From an uncultured Ruminococcus sp. (GTDB taxonomy: Bacteria; Bacillota; Clostridia; Oscillospirales; Ruminococcaceae): DNA of 64,000 nucleotides. Made by a program: the position numbers and the translations under genes. Location of the stretch: positions 6,300 through 70,299 of the forward strand of contig CAJTWE010000012.1 in NCBI GenBank assembly GCA_910579955.1, read 5' to 3'. The notes below the pieces were generated by a model, which was given only the letters and a program-made list of their open reading frames with translations, was not told the DNA's origin and made no database searches. Shown here in pieces: positions 33,453-43,051 of this stretch (the first letter of the stretch is position 1; every line of letters begins with the position of its first letter).

Positions 33453-34598
33453 ATGGGAAAACGAATTTCCATCTTAGGCTCAACAGGTTCTATAGGAACA
33501 CAAGCTCTTGATGTTGTGGATAAGCATGGTTTTGAAGTTACAGCCCTTGCAGCCTATAGAAATCTTGATCTGCTGGAAAAGCAGGTTAGAAAGTATAAAC
33601 CTAAAACAGTATGCATCTATTGTGAGGAATATCAAAACGAACTGAAAACACGACTTTCTGATGTAGATGTCAAAGTACTGTCCGGCATGGATGGTTTATG
33701 TGAAATTGCCGCTGATAACAGCGCTGATATACTGCTTAATTCTGTTGTGGGAATGGTCGGACTAAAGCCCACTCTTACTGCAATTGATGCAGGTATTCCT
33801 ATTGCACTTGCAAATAAGGAAACTCTTGTAGCCGGCGGAAGTCTTGTAATGTCCGCAGCGAAAAAAAAGGGAGTACCTATTTTTCCAGTTGATAGTGAGC
33901 ATTCTGCAATTTTCCAATGTTTGCAAGGCAATTCCAGAAAACAGCTGCATAAAATTATACTAACAGCTTCCGGAGGCCCTTTTTACGAAAAAACAAGAAA
34001 AGAACTTGCTACTGTTACAGCGGCAGACGCTCTCAAGCATCCCAACTGGAATATGGGCAGTAAAATTACCATTGATTCAGCAACTCTTATGAATAAGGGA
34101 CTTGAATTTATCGAAGCAAAATGGCTGTTTGACGTAACCCCTGAACAAATAGAAGTAGTGGTTCATCGTCAAAGTGTCGTTCATTCTGCTGTGGAATACG
34201 ATGACTATTCAATTATTGCACAAATGGGTGTTCCCGATATGAAAATACCTATACAATATGCGCTTTTATATCCTAATAGAATGTCATGTCCAACAAAGCA
34301 GCTCTCACTTTATGATTACGGGCAGCTCACTTTTACAAAACCTGACATGGATACGTTCCGCTGTCTTCCTCTTGCAATTGACGCTATACGCAGAGGCGGT
34401 ATTGTTCCTGCTGTAATGAATGGTGCTAATGAAGTTGCTGTCGCTGCTTTTTTAAAGGGTGAGATAGGATTTCTTAGGATAGAAGAGCTTGTTGAGTATG
34501 CAATGAATACTGTTCCATTTAAGGAAATAACCTGCCTTGAAGATGTTCTTGAAGCAGATGCTGCTGCTCGTGAAACTGTACTTAAAATGATTAAATAA
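33453..34598 (+). CDS. dxr: 1-deoxy-D-xylulose 5-phosphate reductoisomerase
   Basis: Second step of the MEP isoprenoid pathway. The NADPH loop GSTGSIGTQAL is at residues 8-18, then NKETLVAGG and the metal/substrate residues in PVDSEHSAIFQC. The C-terminal helical domain is complete at 381 residues. GAGAGGAG precedes the ATG. IspG of the same pathway is two genes downstream. Confidence 0.96.
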   Translation: MGKRISILGSTGSIGTQALDVVDKHGFEVTALAAYRNLDLLEKQVRKYKPKTVCIYCEEYQNELKTRLSDVDVKVLSGMDGLCEIAADNSADILLNSVVGMVGLKPTLTAIDAGIPIALANKETLVAGGSLVMSAAKKKGVPIFPVDSEHSAIFQCLQGNSRKQLHKIILTASGGPFYEKTRKELATVTAADALKHPNWNMGSKITIDSATLMNKGLEFIEAKWLFDVTPEQIEVVVHRQSVVHSAVEYDDYSIIAQMGVPDMKIPIQYALLYPNRMSCPTKQLSLYDYGQLTFTKPDMDTFRCLPLAIDAIRRGGIVPAVMNGANEVAVAAFLKGEIGFLRIEELVEYAMNTVPFKEITCLEDVLEADAAARETVLKMIK

Positions 34599-34627
34599 TC
34601 TGTCATTGAGAAAGGATATAAAAAGCT

Positions 34628-35725
34628 ATGTCTATACTCACAATTCTAATTGCAATTATCGTATTTGGAATTATTATAGCTATACATGAATTTGGGCATT
34701 TTATTGCTGCCAAATTAAATGGAGTTCAAGTAAATGAATTTGCAATCGGCATGGGACCTAAGCTAATAAAATTCAAAAAAGGTGAGACATTATATTCACT
34801 AAGAGCTTTTCCTATAGGTGGATTCTGTGCAATGGAAGGTGAGGATGCATCAAGCGAAAATCCTCGTGCTTTTGATAAGAAAAAAGTTTGGCAGCGTATG
34901 ATAGTTGTCCTTGCAGGTGCATTTATGAATATACTGCTTGGTTTTGTACTGCTTATAGTTACAACTTCTATGTTCAACCTTGTCCCTACACGTTATATAA
35001 GTCAATTTGCAGAGGAAAGCGCCTTTTCTTATGGCTATAATACAAACTGCTGGTCAATAATGAATATGCAGGGAAGTGTGCCTGTATCTACGTCAGATGA
35101 AAGCGGTCTTATGGTGGGGGATGAAATAATATCTATAAATGGATCTAAAATATGGTCTATAACAGATCTTAGTTATAAGCTCCAGACAACAGATAAGAAT
35201 GATTTCACACTTACAGTTCGTCGTGATGGTGAAAAAATAACTCTCGAACATGTAAAATTTGAGAATAAGCTTTCAGGCGGACGAATGGACTTCAAAGTAG
35301 TAGGGGAAGATAAAAACATCTTAAATGTATTGAACTACTCATTTAAAGATACGGTTGCAACAGGAAAGCTTGTTTGGATGTCACTTGGCGATCTTGTAAC
35401 AGGAAAATACGGCTTTCATGATCTTTCCGGTCCTATTGGTACAATATCAGTAATAAGCGAAGCTGCTACAACAGGCGTTGATTTTAGGGAACGTCTTAGC
35501 TCTATTTTGTCTCTCACTGTTTTTATCACCATCAACGTGGGCATATTCAATCTGTTACCCATACCGGGACTTGACGGCAGCAGGTTCTTGTTTATGGTGA
35601 TCGAAGCTATACGCCGCAAACCTATTAAAAAAGAACGTGAAGCTATGATACATCTTATTGGCATGGCAGCACTTTTCCTGTTTATGATAATCATAACTGT
35701 ACAGGACGTAACTAAGTTTTTTTAA
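34628..35725 (+). CDS. rseP: RIP-type zinc metalloprotease RseP/RasP
   Basis: Intramembrane site-2 protease that cuts anti-sigma factors and signal peptide remnants. The zinc motif HEFGH is at residues 20-24 in the first membrane segment, a PDZ-like domain follows (VGDEIISINGSKI), and the third zinc ligand lies in NLLPIPGLDGSRF. 365 residues. GAAAGGA upstream. Position between dxr and ispG is the usual one. Confidence 0.95.
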   Translation: MSILTILIAIIVFGIIIAIHEFGHFIAAKLNGVQVNEFAIGMGPKLIKFKKGETLYSLRAFPIGGFCAMEGEDASSENPRAFDKKKVWQRMIVVLAGAFMNILLGFVLLIVTTSMFNLVPTRYISQFAEESAFSYGYNTNCWSIMNMQGSVPVSTSDESGLMVGDEIISINGSKIWSITDLSYKLQTTDKNDFTLTVRRDGEKITLEHVKFENKLSGGRMDFKVVGEDKNILNVLNYSFKDTVATGKLVWMSLGDLVTGKYGFHDLSGPIGTISVISEAATTGVDFRERLSSILSLTVFITINVGIFNLLPIPGLDGSRFLFMVIEAIRRKPIKKEREAMIHLIGMAALFLFMIIITVQDVTKFF

Positions 35726-35743
35726 AAAAGGATGATAATACAC

Positions 35744-36784
35744 ATGAAAAGAAACGTAAAACCTGTTCGTGTAGGTAATTGTACTCTCGACGGTAATCAT
35801 ATATATATACAGTCTATGCTAAATACACGATCTGACGATATAGAAGGAAGTGTACAGCAGGCTCTCTCTCTTGAAAAAGCCGGATGTGAAATCGTACGTG
35901 CTGCTATTCCTGATATGTCTGCTATCGCACTGATTTCTGCCATTAAGGAGAAGGTTTCCATTCCTCTTGTTGCAGATATACATTTTGACTATCGACTTGC
36001 TATTGAAGCAGTTGCTGCCGGAATTGATAAAATCCGTATAAATCCCGGTAATATAGGCGGCATGGATAAGGTAAGACAGGTTGTAAAAGCTTGCAGCAGC
36101 AAAAATATTCCTATACGAATCGGCGTTAATTCCGGTTCACTGGAAAAAGAAATACTAGCAAAATACGGTTCGCCAACTCCGGAAGCATTAGTAGAGAGCG
36201 CAATGGGACATGTAAGACTTCTTGAAGCCTGCGATTTTAATGATATTGTAATTTCTATCAAATCTTCTGACGTACATACAATGATCGAAGCTTATAGACT
36301 TGCAGCAGAAAAATGTAATTATCCGCTTCATCTTGGAGTTACAGAAGCTGGTACAGCTCATATGGGCATGCTTAAATCAGCCATAGGAATAGGTAGTCTT
36401 TTACACGACGGAATAGGTGAAACAATACGTGTTTCTCTTACTGATAAACCTGAAATGGAAATCAATGCTGCAAGAGATATTCTCAAGTGTCTAGGACTCA
36501 GAGGCGGTCCACAGATAGTTTCATGTCCTACCTGCGGCAGAACAAGAATAGATCTTGTTAAAACCGCAAAGGAGGTCGAATCTGCTCTTGCATCTGTGAA
36601 TAAAAATATCAAAGTAGCTGTTATGGGCTGTATTGTAAACGGCCCTGGAGAAGCACGTGAAGCCGATATAGGAATTGCAGGCGGTGATGGTTGCGCTGTA
36701 ATTTTCAAAAAAGGCGAAACTCTGCGAAAAGTTTCAGAAGATAATATTGTAGCTGAACTAATGGCAGAAATAGAAAAACTGTAG
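35744..36784 (+). CDS. ispG: 4-hydroxy-3-methylbut-2-en-1-yl diphosphate synthase (IspG)
   Basis: Fe-S enzyme of the MEP pathway. The TIM-barrel part has IQSMLNTRSDD and VADIHFDYRLAI; the cluster-binding part has CPTCGRT and GCIVNGPGEAREADIG. 346 residues from ATG 35744, which follows AAAAAGGA by 10 bases; an upstream in-frame ATG at 35732 overlaps the ribosome site and is unlikely. Confidence 0.96.
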   Translation: MKRNVKPVRVGNCTLDGNHIYIQSMLNTRSDDIEGSVQQALSLEKAGCEIVRAAIPDMSAIALISAIKEKVSIPLVADIHFDYRLAIEAVAAGIDKIRINPGNIGGMDKVRQVVKACSSKNIPIRIGVNSGSLEKEILAKYGSPTPEALVESAMGHVRLLEACDFNDIVISIKSSDVHTMIEAYRLAAEKCNYPLHLGVTEAGTAHMGMLKSAIGIGSLLHDGIGETIRVSLTDKPEMEINAARDILKCLGLRGGPQIVSCPTCGRTRIDLVKTAKEVESALASVNKNIKVAVMGCIVNGPGEAREADIGIAGGDGCAVIFKKGETLRKVSEDNIVAELMAEIEKL

Positions 36785-36799
36785 GAAGGAGCGTGAATA

Positions 36800-39700
36800 G
36801 TGGAATACCGTCTTTTTGATTTTTTTGAAGAGTATAATCCACAGATACCTGAGTCGATGTACGACGGAATGATCCATAAACTGACCTATTCCGATAACCT
36901 CACTCGTATCTCCTTTTATGTAAAGTTTGGAAAGCTTGTTTCTGCCGATGATATTTTTAATTTTGAACATCACCTTGAACATCTGCTGCATATAGAATCA
37001 GTAAGAGTTCTGCCTGAATATTCACCTGAAAGCTTTACACTTGATTATTTTAGTGATATTCTTGCATTTTTGAAAAGAGAAGTTTCTGTTATAAACGGCT
37101 TCCTTGATGGTGCAGAGGTTACACTTTCAGGAGATAAACTTCATATAACTCTTAAAAATGGCGGATATGATATTCTTATGCAGTATCGTATTCCAGAAAA
37201 GCTGAAAGATTATATTAAAAGAATGTTTGCAAAGCTCCTTACAGTAGAACTTGAAGGTACTAACGCCGTAAACGAAGAAGAATTTAAAGAGCTGATTCAG
37301 AAAACAGAAGAAAGTCTTCCAAAGCAATCCATGCTTAATATTCCTTTGCAAGCGTCAGCCGATCCCGGACAAAAAAAATCTGCTCCTACTGCACAAGCAA
37401 CCATTGTAAACGCTGAAATAGCTGATATTGTTCCAGACAGTGCAGTTCTTATTAAAGGTAGACAAATACGTGATATTCCTGTATCAATTGATGAAGCTAT
37501 TGAAAATCAGGGCAGACGAACAGTTATAATGGGAGATGTATTTGCAAAACCCGAATTCAAAGAGGTTCGTGGAGAACGTACCATTGTTACTATTCAAATA
37601 ACAGATCACAATAATTCTATTCTTGTCAAAATCTTTGATACAAATGAAAATATCGAAAAAATGCCTTTGGGTGACATCAAAAAAGGCTGTACTCTTCTGA
37701 TACAAGGAAAAGTTGATTACGATAATTTCGCTCGTGAGGACGTCATGAAGCCTGATTCTATCGTTATGGTAAAACGTATCGGACGTACAGACAAGGCTGA
37801 GAAAAAACGTGTAGAACTACACTGCCATACTTCCATGTCACAAATGGATGCAGTAACAGAATGCAGCGAATTGATCAAAAAATCGCATGGTTGGGGACAT
37901 CCAGCAATTGCTATTACAGATCATGGTATCGCTCAAGCATTCCCTGATGCAATGAATACATGGAACGGATTAAAGGACGACAATTTCAAGGTAATATACG
38001 GATGTGAAGCATACGTTGTAAATGACCTTATGAAAAAGCTTATCATTGATGAGCAAGATACAAGAAGCATAAATGATGAAATAATTGTATTTGACGTTGA
38101 AACAACCGGTCTTAGTCCCGTGAACGATCGAGTTACCGAAATCGGTGCAGTAAAGCTTCGCAATATGCAGGTAGTGGACAGCTGGCAAACATTTGTAAAT
38201 CCTGAACGTCACATCCCTGAAAATATAACAGAGCTTACTGGAATAACAGATGCTATGGTAGCAAGTGCACCGACTGAACGTCAGGCATTACAGGATTTTA
38301 TAAAATTCTGCGGCAATTCAAAACCGGTTCTTGCAGCACATAATGCACAGTTCGACACTTCATTTATAAGAAACATATGCAGTCGTCAAGAAATAGATTT
38401 TCCATTTGTAACAATAGATACTCTTGTACTGTGCCAGGTTATGCTTCCAAATATACAAAGGCATAAGCTGAATTATGTTGCCAAAGTACTGAAACTTGGA
38501 AAGTTTGATCATCATCGTGCGGATAGTGATGCTCTCATGCTTGCAAAAATTTATATCAATCTTGTTGGTCAGCTTATCCAAGAGAAAAAATTAGAAAAGC
38601 TTTGTGAACTTAATACTAAAACTGCTGATATAGATGTTAAAAAACTTAAATCATACCATCAGATAATCTTGGTTCGTAATCAGGCAGGACTGAAAAATCT
38701 GTATAAACTTATTTCATACGGTCATATAGATTGTTTCTATAAAAGACCACTTATACCAAAATCTGTTCTGCTGGAACATAGAGAAGGACTTATATTTGGA
38801 AGTGCATGTGAAGCCGGTGAACTTTTTCAGGCTATAGTTGCAGGCAAGTCTCATAATGAAATCGTAAAACTTGCAAAATTTTATGATTATCTGGAAATTC
38901 AGCCTGCCGCAAACAACAGCTTTATGATACGAAACGGCACTGCTGCAAACATGGAAGAGCTTCGTGATTATAATCGTGCTATTGTGAAATTGGGAGAAGA
39001 ACTGAATATTCCAGTATGTGCAACATGTGACGTTCACTTTATGGATCCCGGTGATGCGATTTACAGAGAGATACTGCAAGCAGGTCAGGGTTATGATGAT
39101 GCGGACAAGCAGCCTCCGCTGTACCTGCGTACTACAGATGAAATGCTGGAAGAATTTGCATATCTCGGCGATGATAAGGCATATGAGATAGTTGTAGAAA
39201 ATACAAACAGAATAGCAGACATGATAGAACGTGTACGACCTATTCCAAAGGGAACATTTACCCCAAATATCGACGGTGCAGAAGATGACCTTATAAGAAT
39301 AACTCATGAAAAGGCTCATGAGATATATGGAGACCCGTTGCCAGAAATAGTAGAAAAACGTCTTGACAGAGAACTCTCATCTATTATAAAGCATGGTTTT
39401 GCCGTTCTTTATATCATTGCACAAAAGCTTGTATGGGACAGCGTAGATCACGGTTATCAGGTAGGTTCTCGTGGATCGGTAGGTTCTTCTTTTGTTGCAT
39501 CTATGGCGGGTATTTCGGAAGTAAATCCTCTTGTACCACATTATGTTTGTCCAAAATGTAAGTACAGTGAATTTATTACTGATGGTTCTTATGGTAGCGG
39601 TTTTGATCTTCCTGCTAAAAAATGTCCTCTCTGTGGTGAAGATATGCTTCGTGACGGACATGATATTCCCTTTGAAACATTCCTTGGCTTTGACGGAGAT

Positions 39701-41137
39701 AAAGCGCCTGATATTGACCTTAACTTCTCAGGCGAATATCAAAGTTTTGCTCACAGATATACAGAAGAACTGTTCGGCAGAGACAACGTATTTAAAGCGG
39801 GAACTATTGCCGCTGTTGCAGATAAGACTGCATACGGCTATGTAAAAAAATATCTTGAAGAACGTGGCAAGGTTTGTAGTCCTACCGAGATAAATCGTTT
39901 ATCTATCGGCTGCACTGGAATAAAGCGTACTACAGGACAACATCCAGGAGGAATGGTAGTTGTTCCAAATGATTATGATGTATACGACTTTACACCTGTT
40001 CAGCATCCTGCTGATTCAGCTGATTCTGATGTTATAACAACTCACTTTGATTTCCATTCACTTCATGACACCATCCTAAAGCTTGATGAGCTCGGTCATG
40101 TTGTACCTACAATGTATAAACATCTTGAGGATATGACGGGGCTGGATATTAGTAAAATTCCTACAACAGATCCAAGAGTAATAAGAATGTGTACTCATGC
40201 TGACGAACTAGGTGTTACAAGCGATGAGATATACTGCAAAACAGGAAGTCTCGGCATTCCAGAAATGGGAACAGGATTTACAATTCAAATGCTCCTTGAT
40301 TCAAAGCCCAATAAATTTAGCGACTTTTTACAGGTATCAGGACTTTCTCATGGTACAGACGTTTGGCTTGGAAATGCAAAAGATCTTATTGATAGCGGAA
40401 TATGTACGATTTCTGATGTTATCGGTACTCGTGATAGTATCATGACATATCTACTTTATAAAGGTGTAGAGCCGAAACAGGCATTTCAGATAATGGAAGA
40501 TACTCGTAAGGGTAAAGCACCAAAAACCTTTACACCTGAACGTATTCAAATGCTGAAAGATCACGATGTTCCGGATTGGTACATTGATAGCTGCCTTAAA
40601 ATAAAATATATGTTTCCAAAGGCTCATGCTGCGGCTTATGTTACAGCAGCAATTAAGCTTGGCTGGTTCAAACTCTACAGACCCCTTGAATTTTATGCCG
40701 TATATTTCAGTACACGTGGAGATGATTTTAACTATGAGATCATAATGCAGGGAAAGCAGGTTGTACGTGATACTATTGAAGAGCTTCGTGAAAAGGGTAA
40801 TGAGAGAAGCAAAAAGGAAACAGACTTACTTGATTTGCTTATGATAGTAAATGAAATGTATTCAAGAGGATATGAATTTTTACCGGTAGATATTTATAAA
40901 TCTCAAGCTAATAAATATATTGTTGAAGATGGTAAGGTAAGAATACCATTCGGAGCATTATCAGGTGTTGGCGGTGCAGCTGCCAATTCTCTTTATGCTG
41001 CTGCACAAAAACGTGATTTTATCTCTATTGAAGAATTTCAAGAAAAAAGCGGTGCTTCTAAAGCACTGATAGAAACCCTTGAAAAGTTGAATGCATTGGG
41101 TGATTTGCCAAAATCAAGTCAGATGAGCCTTTTTTAA
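36800..41137 (+). CDS. polC: DNA polymerase III alpha subunit, Gram-positive type (PolC)
   Basis: Replicative polymerase with built-in proofreading. Order: N-terminal region and OB fold (to about 320), PHP domain starting VELHCHTSMSQMDAVT (about 337), inserted DEDDh exonuclease starting FDVETTGLSP (about 430), PHP second part, then the polymerase with a zinc ribbon CPKC ... CPLCGE and the catalytic PDIDLNFSGE (about 970). 1445 residues is full size. It starts with GTG at 36800, with AGGAAGGAG 8 bases upstream. Confidence 0.97.
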   Translation: MEYRLFDFFEEYNPQIPESMYDGMIHKLTYSDNLTRISFYVKFGKLVSADDIFNFEHHLEHLLHIESVRVLPEYSPESFTLDYFSDILAFLKREVSVINGFLDGAEVTLSGDKLHITLKNGGYDILMQYRIPEKLKDYIKRMFAKLLTVELEGTNAVNEEEFKELIQKTEESLPKQSMLNIPLQASADPGQKKSAPTAQATIVNAEIADIVPDSAVLIKGRQIRDIPVSIDEAIENQGRRTVIMGDVFAKPEFKEVRGERTIVTIQITDHNNSILVKIFDTNENIEKMPLGDIKKGCTLLIQGKVDYDNFAREDVMKPDSIVMVKRIGRTDKAEKKRVELHCHTSMSQMDAVTECSELIKKSHGWGHPAIAITDHGIAQAFPDAMNTWNGLKDDNFKVIYGCEAYVVNDLMKKLIIDEQDTRSINDEIIVFDVETTGLSPVNDRVTEIGAVKLRNMQVVDSWQTFVNPERHIPENITELTGITDAMVASAPTERQALQDFIKFCGNSKPVLAAHNAQFDTSFIRNICSRQEIDFPFVTIDTLVLCQVMLPNIQRHKLNYVAKVLKLGKFDHHRADSDALMLAKIYINLVGQLIQEKKLEKLCELNTKTADIDVKKLKSYHQIILVRNQAGLKNLYKLISYGHIDCFYKRPLIPKSVLLEHREGLIFGSACEAGELFQAIVAGKSHNEIVKLAKFYDYLEIQPAANNSFMIRNGTAANMEELRDYNRAIVKLGEELNIPVCATCDVHFMDPGDAIYREILQAGQGYDDADKQPPLYLRTTDEMLEEFAYLGDDKAYEIVVENTNRIADMIERVRPIPKGTFTPNIDGAEDDLIRITHEKAHEIYGDPLPEIVEKRLDRELSSIIKHGFAVLYIIAQKLVWDSVDHGYQVGSRGSVGSSFVASMAGISEVNPLVPHYVCPKCKYSEFITDGSYGSGFDLPAKKCPLCGEDMLRDGHDIPFETFLGFDGDKAPDIDLNFSGEYQSFAHRYTEELFGRDNVFKAGTIAAVADKTAYGYVKKYLEERGKVCSPTEINRLSIGCTGIKRTTGQHPGGMVVVPNDYDVYDFTPVQHPADSADSDVITTHFDFHSLHDTILKLDELGHVVPTMYKHLEDMTGLDISKIPTTDPRVIRMCTHADELGVTSDEIYCKTGSLGIPEMGTGFTIQMLLDSKPNKFSDFLQVSGLSHGTDVWLGNAKDLIDSGICTISDVIGTRDSIMTYLLYKGVEPKQAFQIMEDTRKGKAPKTFTPERIQMLKDHDVPDWYIDSCLKIKYMFPKAHAAAYVTAAIKLGWFKLYRPLEFYAVYFSTRGDDFNYEIIMQGKQVVRDTIEELREKGNERSKKETDLLDLLMIVNEMYSRGYEFLPVDIYKSQANKYIVEDGKVRIPFGALSGVGGAAANSLYAAAQKRDFISIEEFQEKSGASKALIETLEKLNALGDLPKSSQMSLF

Positions 41138-41147
41138 ATCGTCCGAC

Positions 41148-41176
41148 TTGACAATTGGTTAAATTTGTGATACCAT
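41148..41176 (+). promoter_or_regulatory. his operon promoter
   Basis: TTGACA (41148-41153), 17 bases, TACCAT (41171-41176) with TGA before it. Only about 35 bases separate the expected transcript start from hisZ, so there is no T-box or long attenuator. Confidence 0.65.
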
Positions 41177-41216
41177 AGTACCATGCTAATACAGTAAAGT
41201 AAACTTGGAGGAATGT

Positions 41217-42407
41217 ATGAGAAAATATGATTTAATAACACCTGAGGGTACGAAAGACTTTTTATTTGAAGAATGTCTGGTACGCCGTGAAGCAGAAAAA
41301 AAAATACACGATATATTTAAGAGCAAGGGATACTATGAGCTTACAACTCCTGCTCTGGAGTTTTATGATGTATTCCATACAGAATCTGGACATTACCAGC
41401 AGGAACGCCTTTATAAACTTACTGACAGCAAGGGCAGACTGCTTGTAATGCGTCCTGAAAGTACGATGCCAATTGCAAGAATAGTTGCTACAAGACTCCG
41501 AGATGCTGCTCTTCCGCTAAGACTTTTTTATAATCAGAGCGTATACAGATTTGAATCTGCATTAAAAGGCAGAAGTAATGAAATCGTTCAGGCTGGCATG
41601 GAGCTTATCGGTTCTGCCTCTCATATGGCTGATCTTGAAATGGTAAGCACTGCCATAGAGATTCTTGATAGCTGTACAGAGACAAGTTTTTCTCTCGAGA
41701 TTGGCGATGCAGGTATATTTAAAGAGCTTATGCGTGAGCTAAATGCTACCGAAGATGATCGTGAGAATATACGTTATCTCATTGAGACAAAGAATTATCC
41801 TGCTCTTAATGACATGCTTGATAGTATGGGAGATACTCCTGTAATAGCGTCACTAAAACGTCTTCCTGCAATGTTTGGCGGAGAAGAAGTATTTGACAAG
41901 GCTGCTGAACTTTACTCCAATGAAAGAATAAACATAATGCTTGACGATCTTCGCAAGATGTATGAAGAAGTCTCCAAGCTTATAGGCAATGGCAGACTTA
42001 CAGTTGATTTGGGCATGGTAAATAATGCTGACTATTATACCGGCGTTATTATAAAAGGATATCTTGAAGGATATGGCGAAGAAGTTCTTTCAGGCGGAAG
42101 ATATAATAAACTTCTTGCAGATTACGGCTACGATATTCCTGCTACAGGATTTGCTGTGAATATAGACGCTATTGCAAAAATTACATTTAACAAAAAGCCA
42201 AAAGAAGTATGTCCAGCTGACGTTCTCGTTTTTGCAGAAGAAGGCTTTGAAATGAAGGCAATCGAGCTTTCAAAGAAGCTTCGTACAGAAAAGAATTTAG
42301 TTACTGAAATCGCTCTTTCTGATACTATTGATTCAGCTCGTGAATATGCACGTGACAAAAAAATCGGTCGCATTATTGTTGTTGACAGTGAATATACGGA
42401 GGTGTAA
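41217..42407 (+). CDS. hisZ: ATP phosphoribosyltransferase regulatory subunit HisZ
   Basis: Catalytically inactive histidyl-tRNA synthetase paralogue that activates short HisG. The class II fold is clear (ITPEGTKDFLFEE, VMRPESTMPIARIVA, YNQSVYRFE), the length of 396 residues is right, and the gene is next to a short hisG. Start at ATG 41217, 5 bases after TTGGAGG; the frame also opens at a TTG overlapping that site. First gene of the his operon. Confidence 0.93.
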   Translation: MRKYDLITPEGTKDFLFEECLVRREAEKKIHDIFKSKGYYELTTPALEFYDVFHTESGHYQQERLYKLTDSKGRLLVMRPESTMPIARIVATRLRDAALPLRLFYNQSVYRFESALKGRSNEIVQAGMELIGSASHMADLEMVSTAIEILDSCTETSFSLEIGDAGIFKELMRELNATEDDRENIRYLIETKNYPALNDMLDSMGDTPVIASLKRLPAMFGGEEVFDKAAELYSNERINIMLDDLRKMYEEVSKLIGNGRLTVDLGMVNNADYYTGVIIKGYLEGYGEEVLSGGRYNKLLADYGYDIPATGFAVNIDAIAKITFNKKPKEVCPADVLVFAEEGFEMKAIELSKKLRTEKNLVTEIALSDTIDSAREYARDKKIGRIIVVDSEYTEV

Positions 42408-42409
42408 GC

Positions 42410-43051
42410 ATGTCTAAGCCGCTTAGAATAGCTCTTACAAAGGGCAGACTTGAAAAGGATACAGTTGCACTGCTTGAAAAGCTTGGTTACGACTGTACAG
42501 CTGTAAGGGAAAAGGGTCGCAGACTCATATTGCCGATTCCGGATGGCAATATGGAAGTAGTTCTTGCTAAAGCTGCTGATGTTATCACTTACGTTGAACA
42601 TGGTGTATGCGATATAGGTGTTGTAGGCAAGGATACTATCATTGAAATGGAAGGACAGTTCTTTGAGCTTTGCGATTTAGGATTTGGCAGATGTAAATTT
42701 GCGCTTGCTACTAAAAAAGGTACTGATTTTTACAGTGGCTTCGGTGTAAAGACAATTGCTACAAAATATCCAAATGTTTCCAGAAAATTCTTTGAGGGAA
42801 AGAACATGGATGTAGATATCGTAAAAATAGAAGGTTCTGTCGAACTCGCTCCACTTCTTGAACTTGCAGATGGTATTGTTGATATTGTAGAAACAGGTGT
42901 TACTCTTCGTGAAAACGGCTTGGAAGTAGTTGAGGATGTTGTTCCAATCTCTGCAAGACTTATTGTTAATACAGTAAGTTTGAAGCTTCGTCAAAAAGAG
43001 ATAGAATCACTTGTTGCTAAAATTGAGGAGGCTCTAAAAAACAATGATTAA
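42410..43051 (+). CDS. hisG: ATP phosphoribosyltransferase, short form
   Basis: First step of histidine synthesis. At 213 residues it lacks the C-terminal regulatory domain of long HisG and therefore needs HisZ, which is encoded two bases upstream. Family marks are LRIALTKGRLEKDTV, DIGVVGKDTI and GIVDIVETGVTLRENGL. It overlaps hisD by 8 bases. Confidence 0.96.
   Translation: MSKPLRIALTKGRLEKDTVALLEKLGYDCTAVREKGRRLILPIPDGNMEVVLAKAADVITYVEHGVCDIGVVGKDTIIEMEGQFFELCDLGFGRCKFALATKKGTDFYSGFGVKTIATKYPNVSRKFFEGKNMDVDIVKIEGSVELAPLLELADGIVDIVETGVTLRENGLEVVEDVVPISARLIVNTVSLKLRQKEIESLVAKIEEALKNND

Noticed and set aside
38714..39319. 201-codon antisense frame inside polC
   Set aside because: Low-complexity, Cys/Tyr-rich shadow of a certain gene.
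41138..41216. T-box or attenuator for the his operon
   Set aside because: Promoter-to-start distance is too short and no terminator/antiterminator pair is visible.
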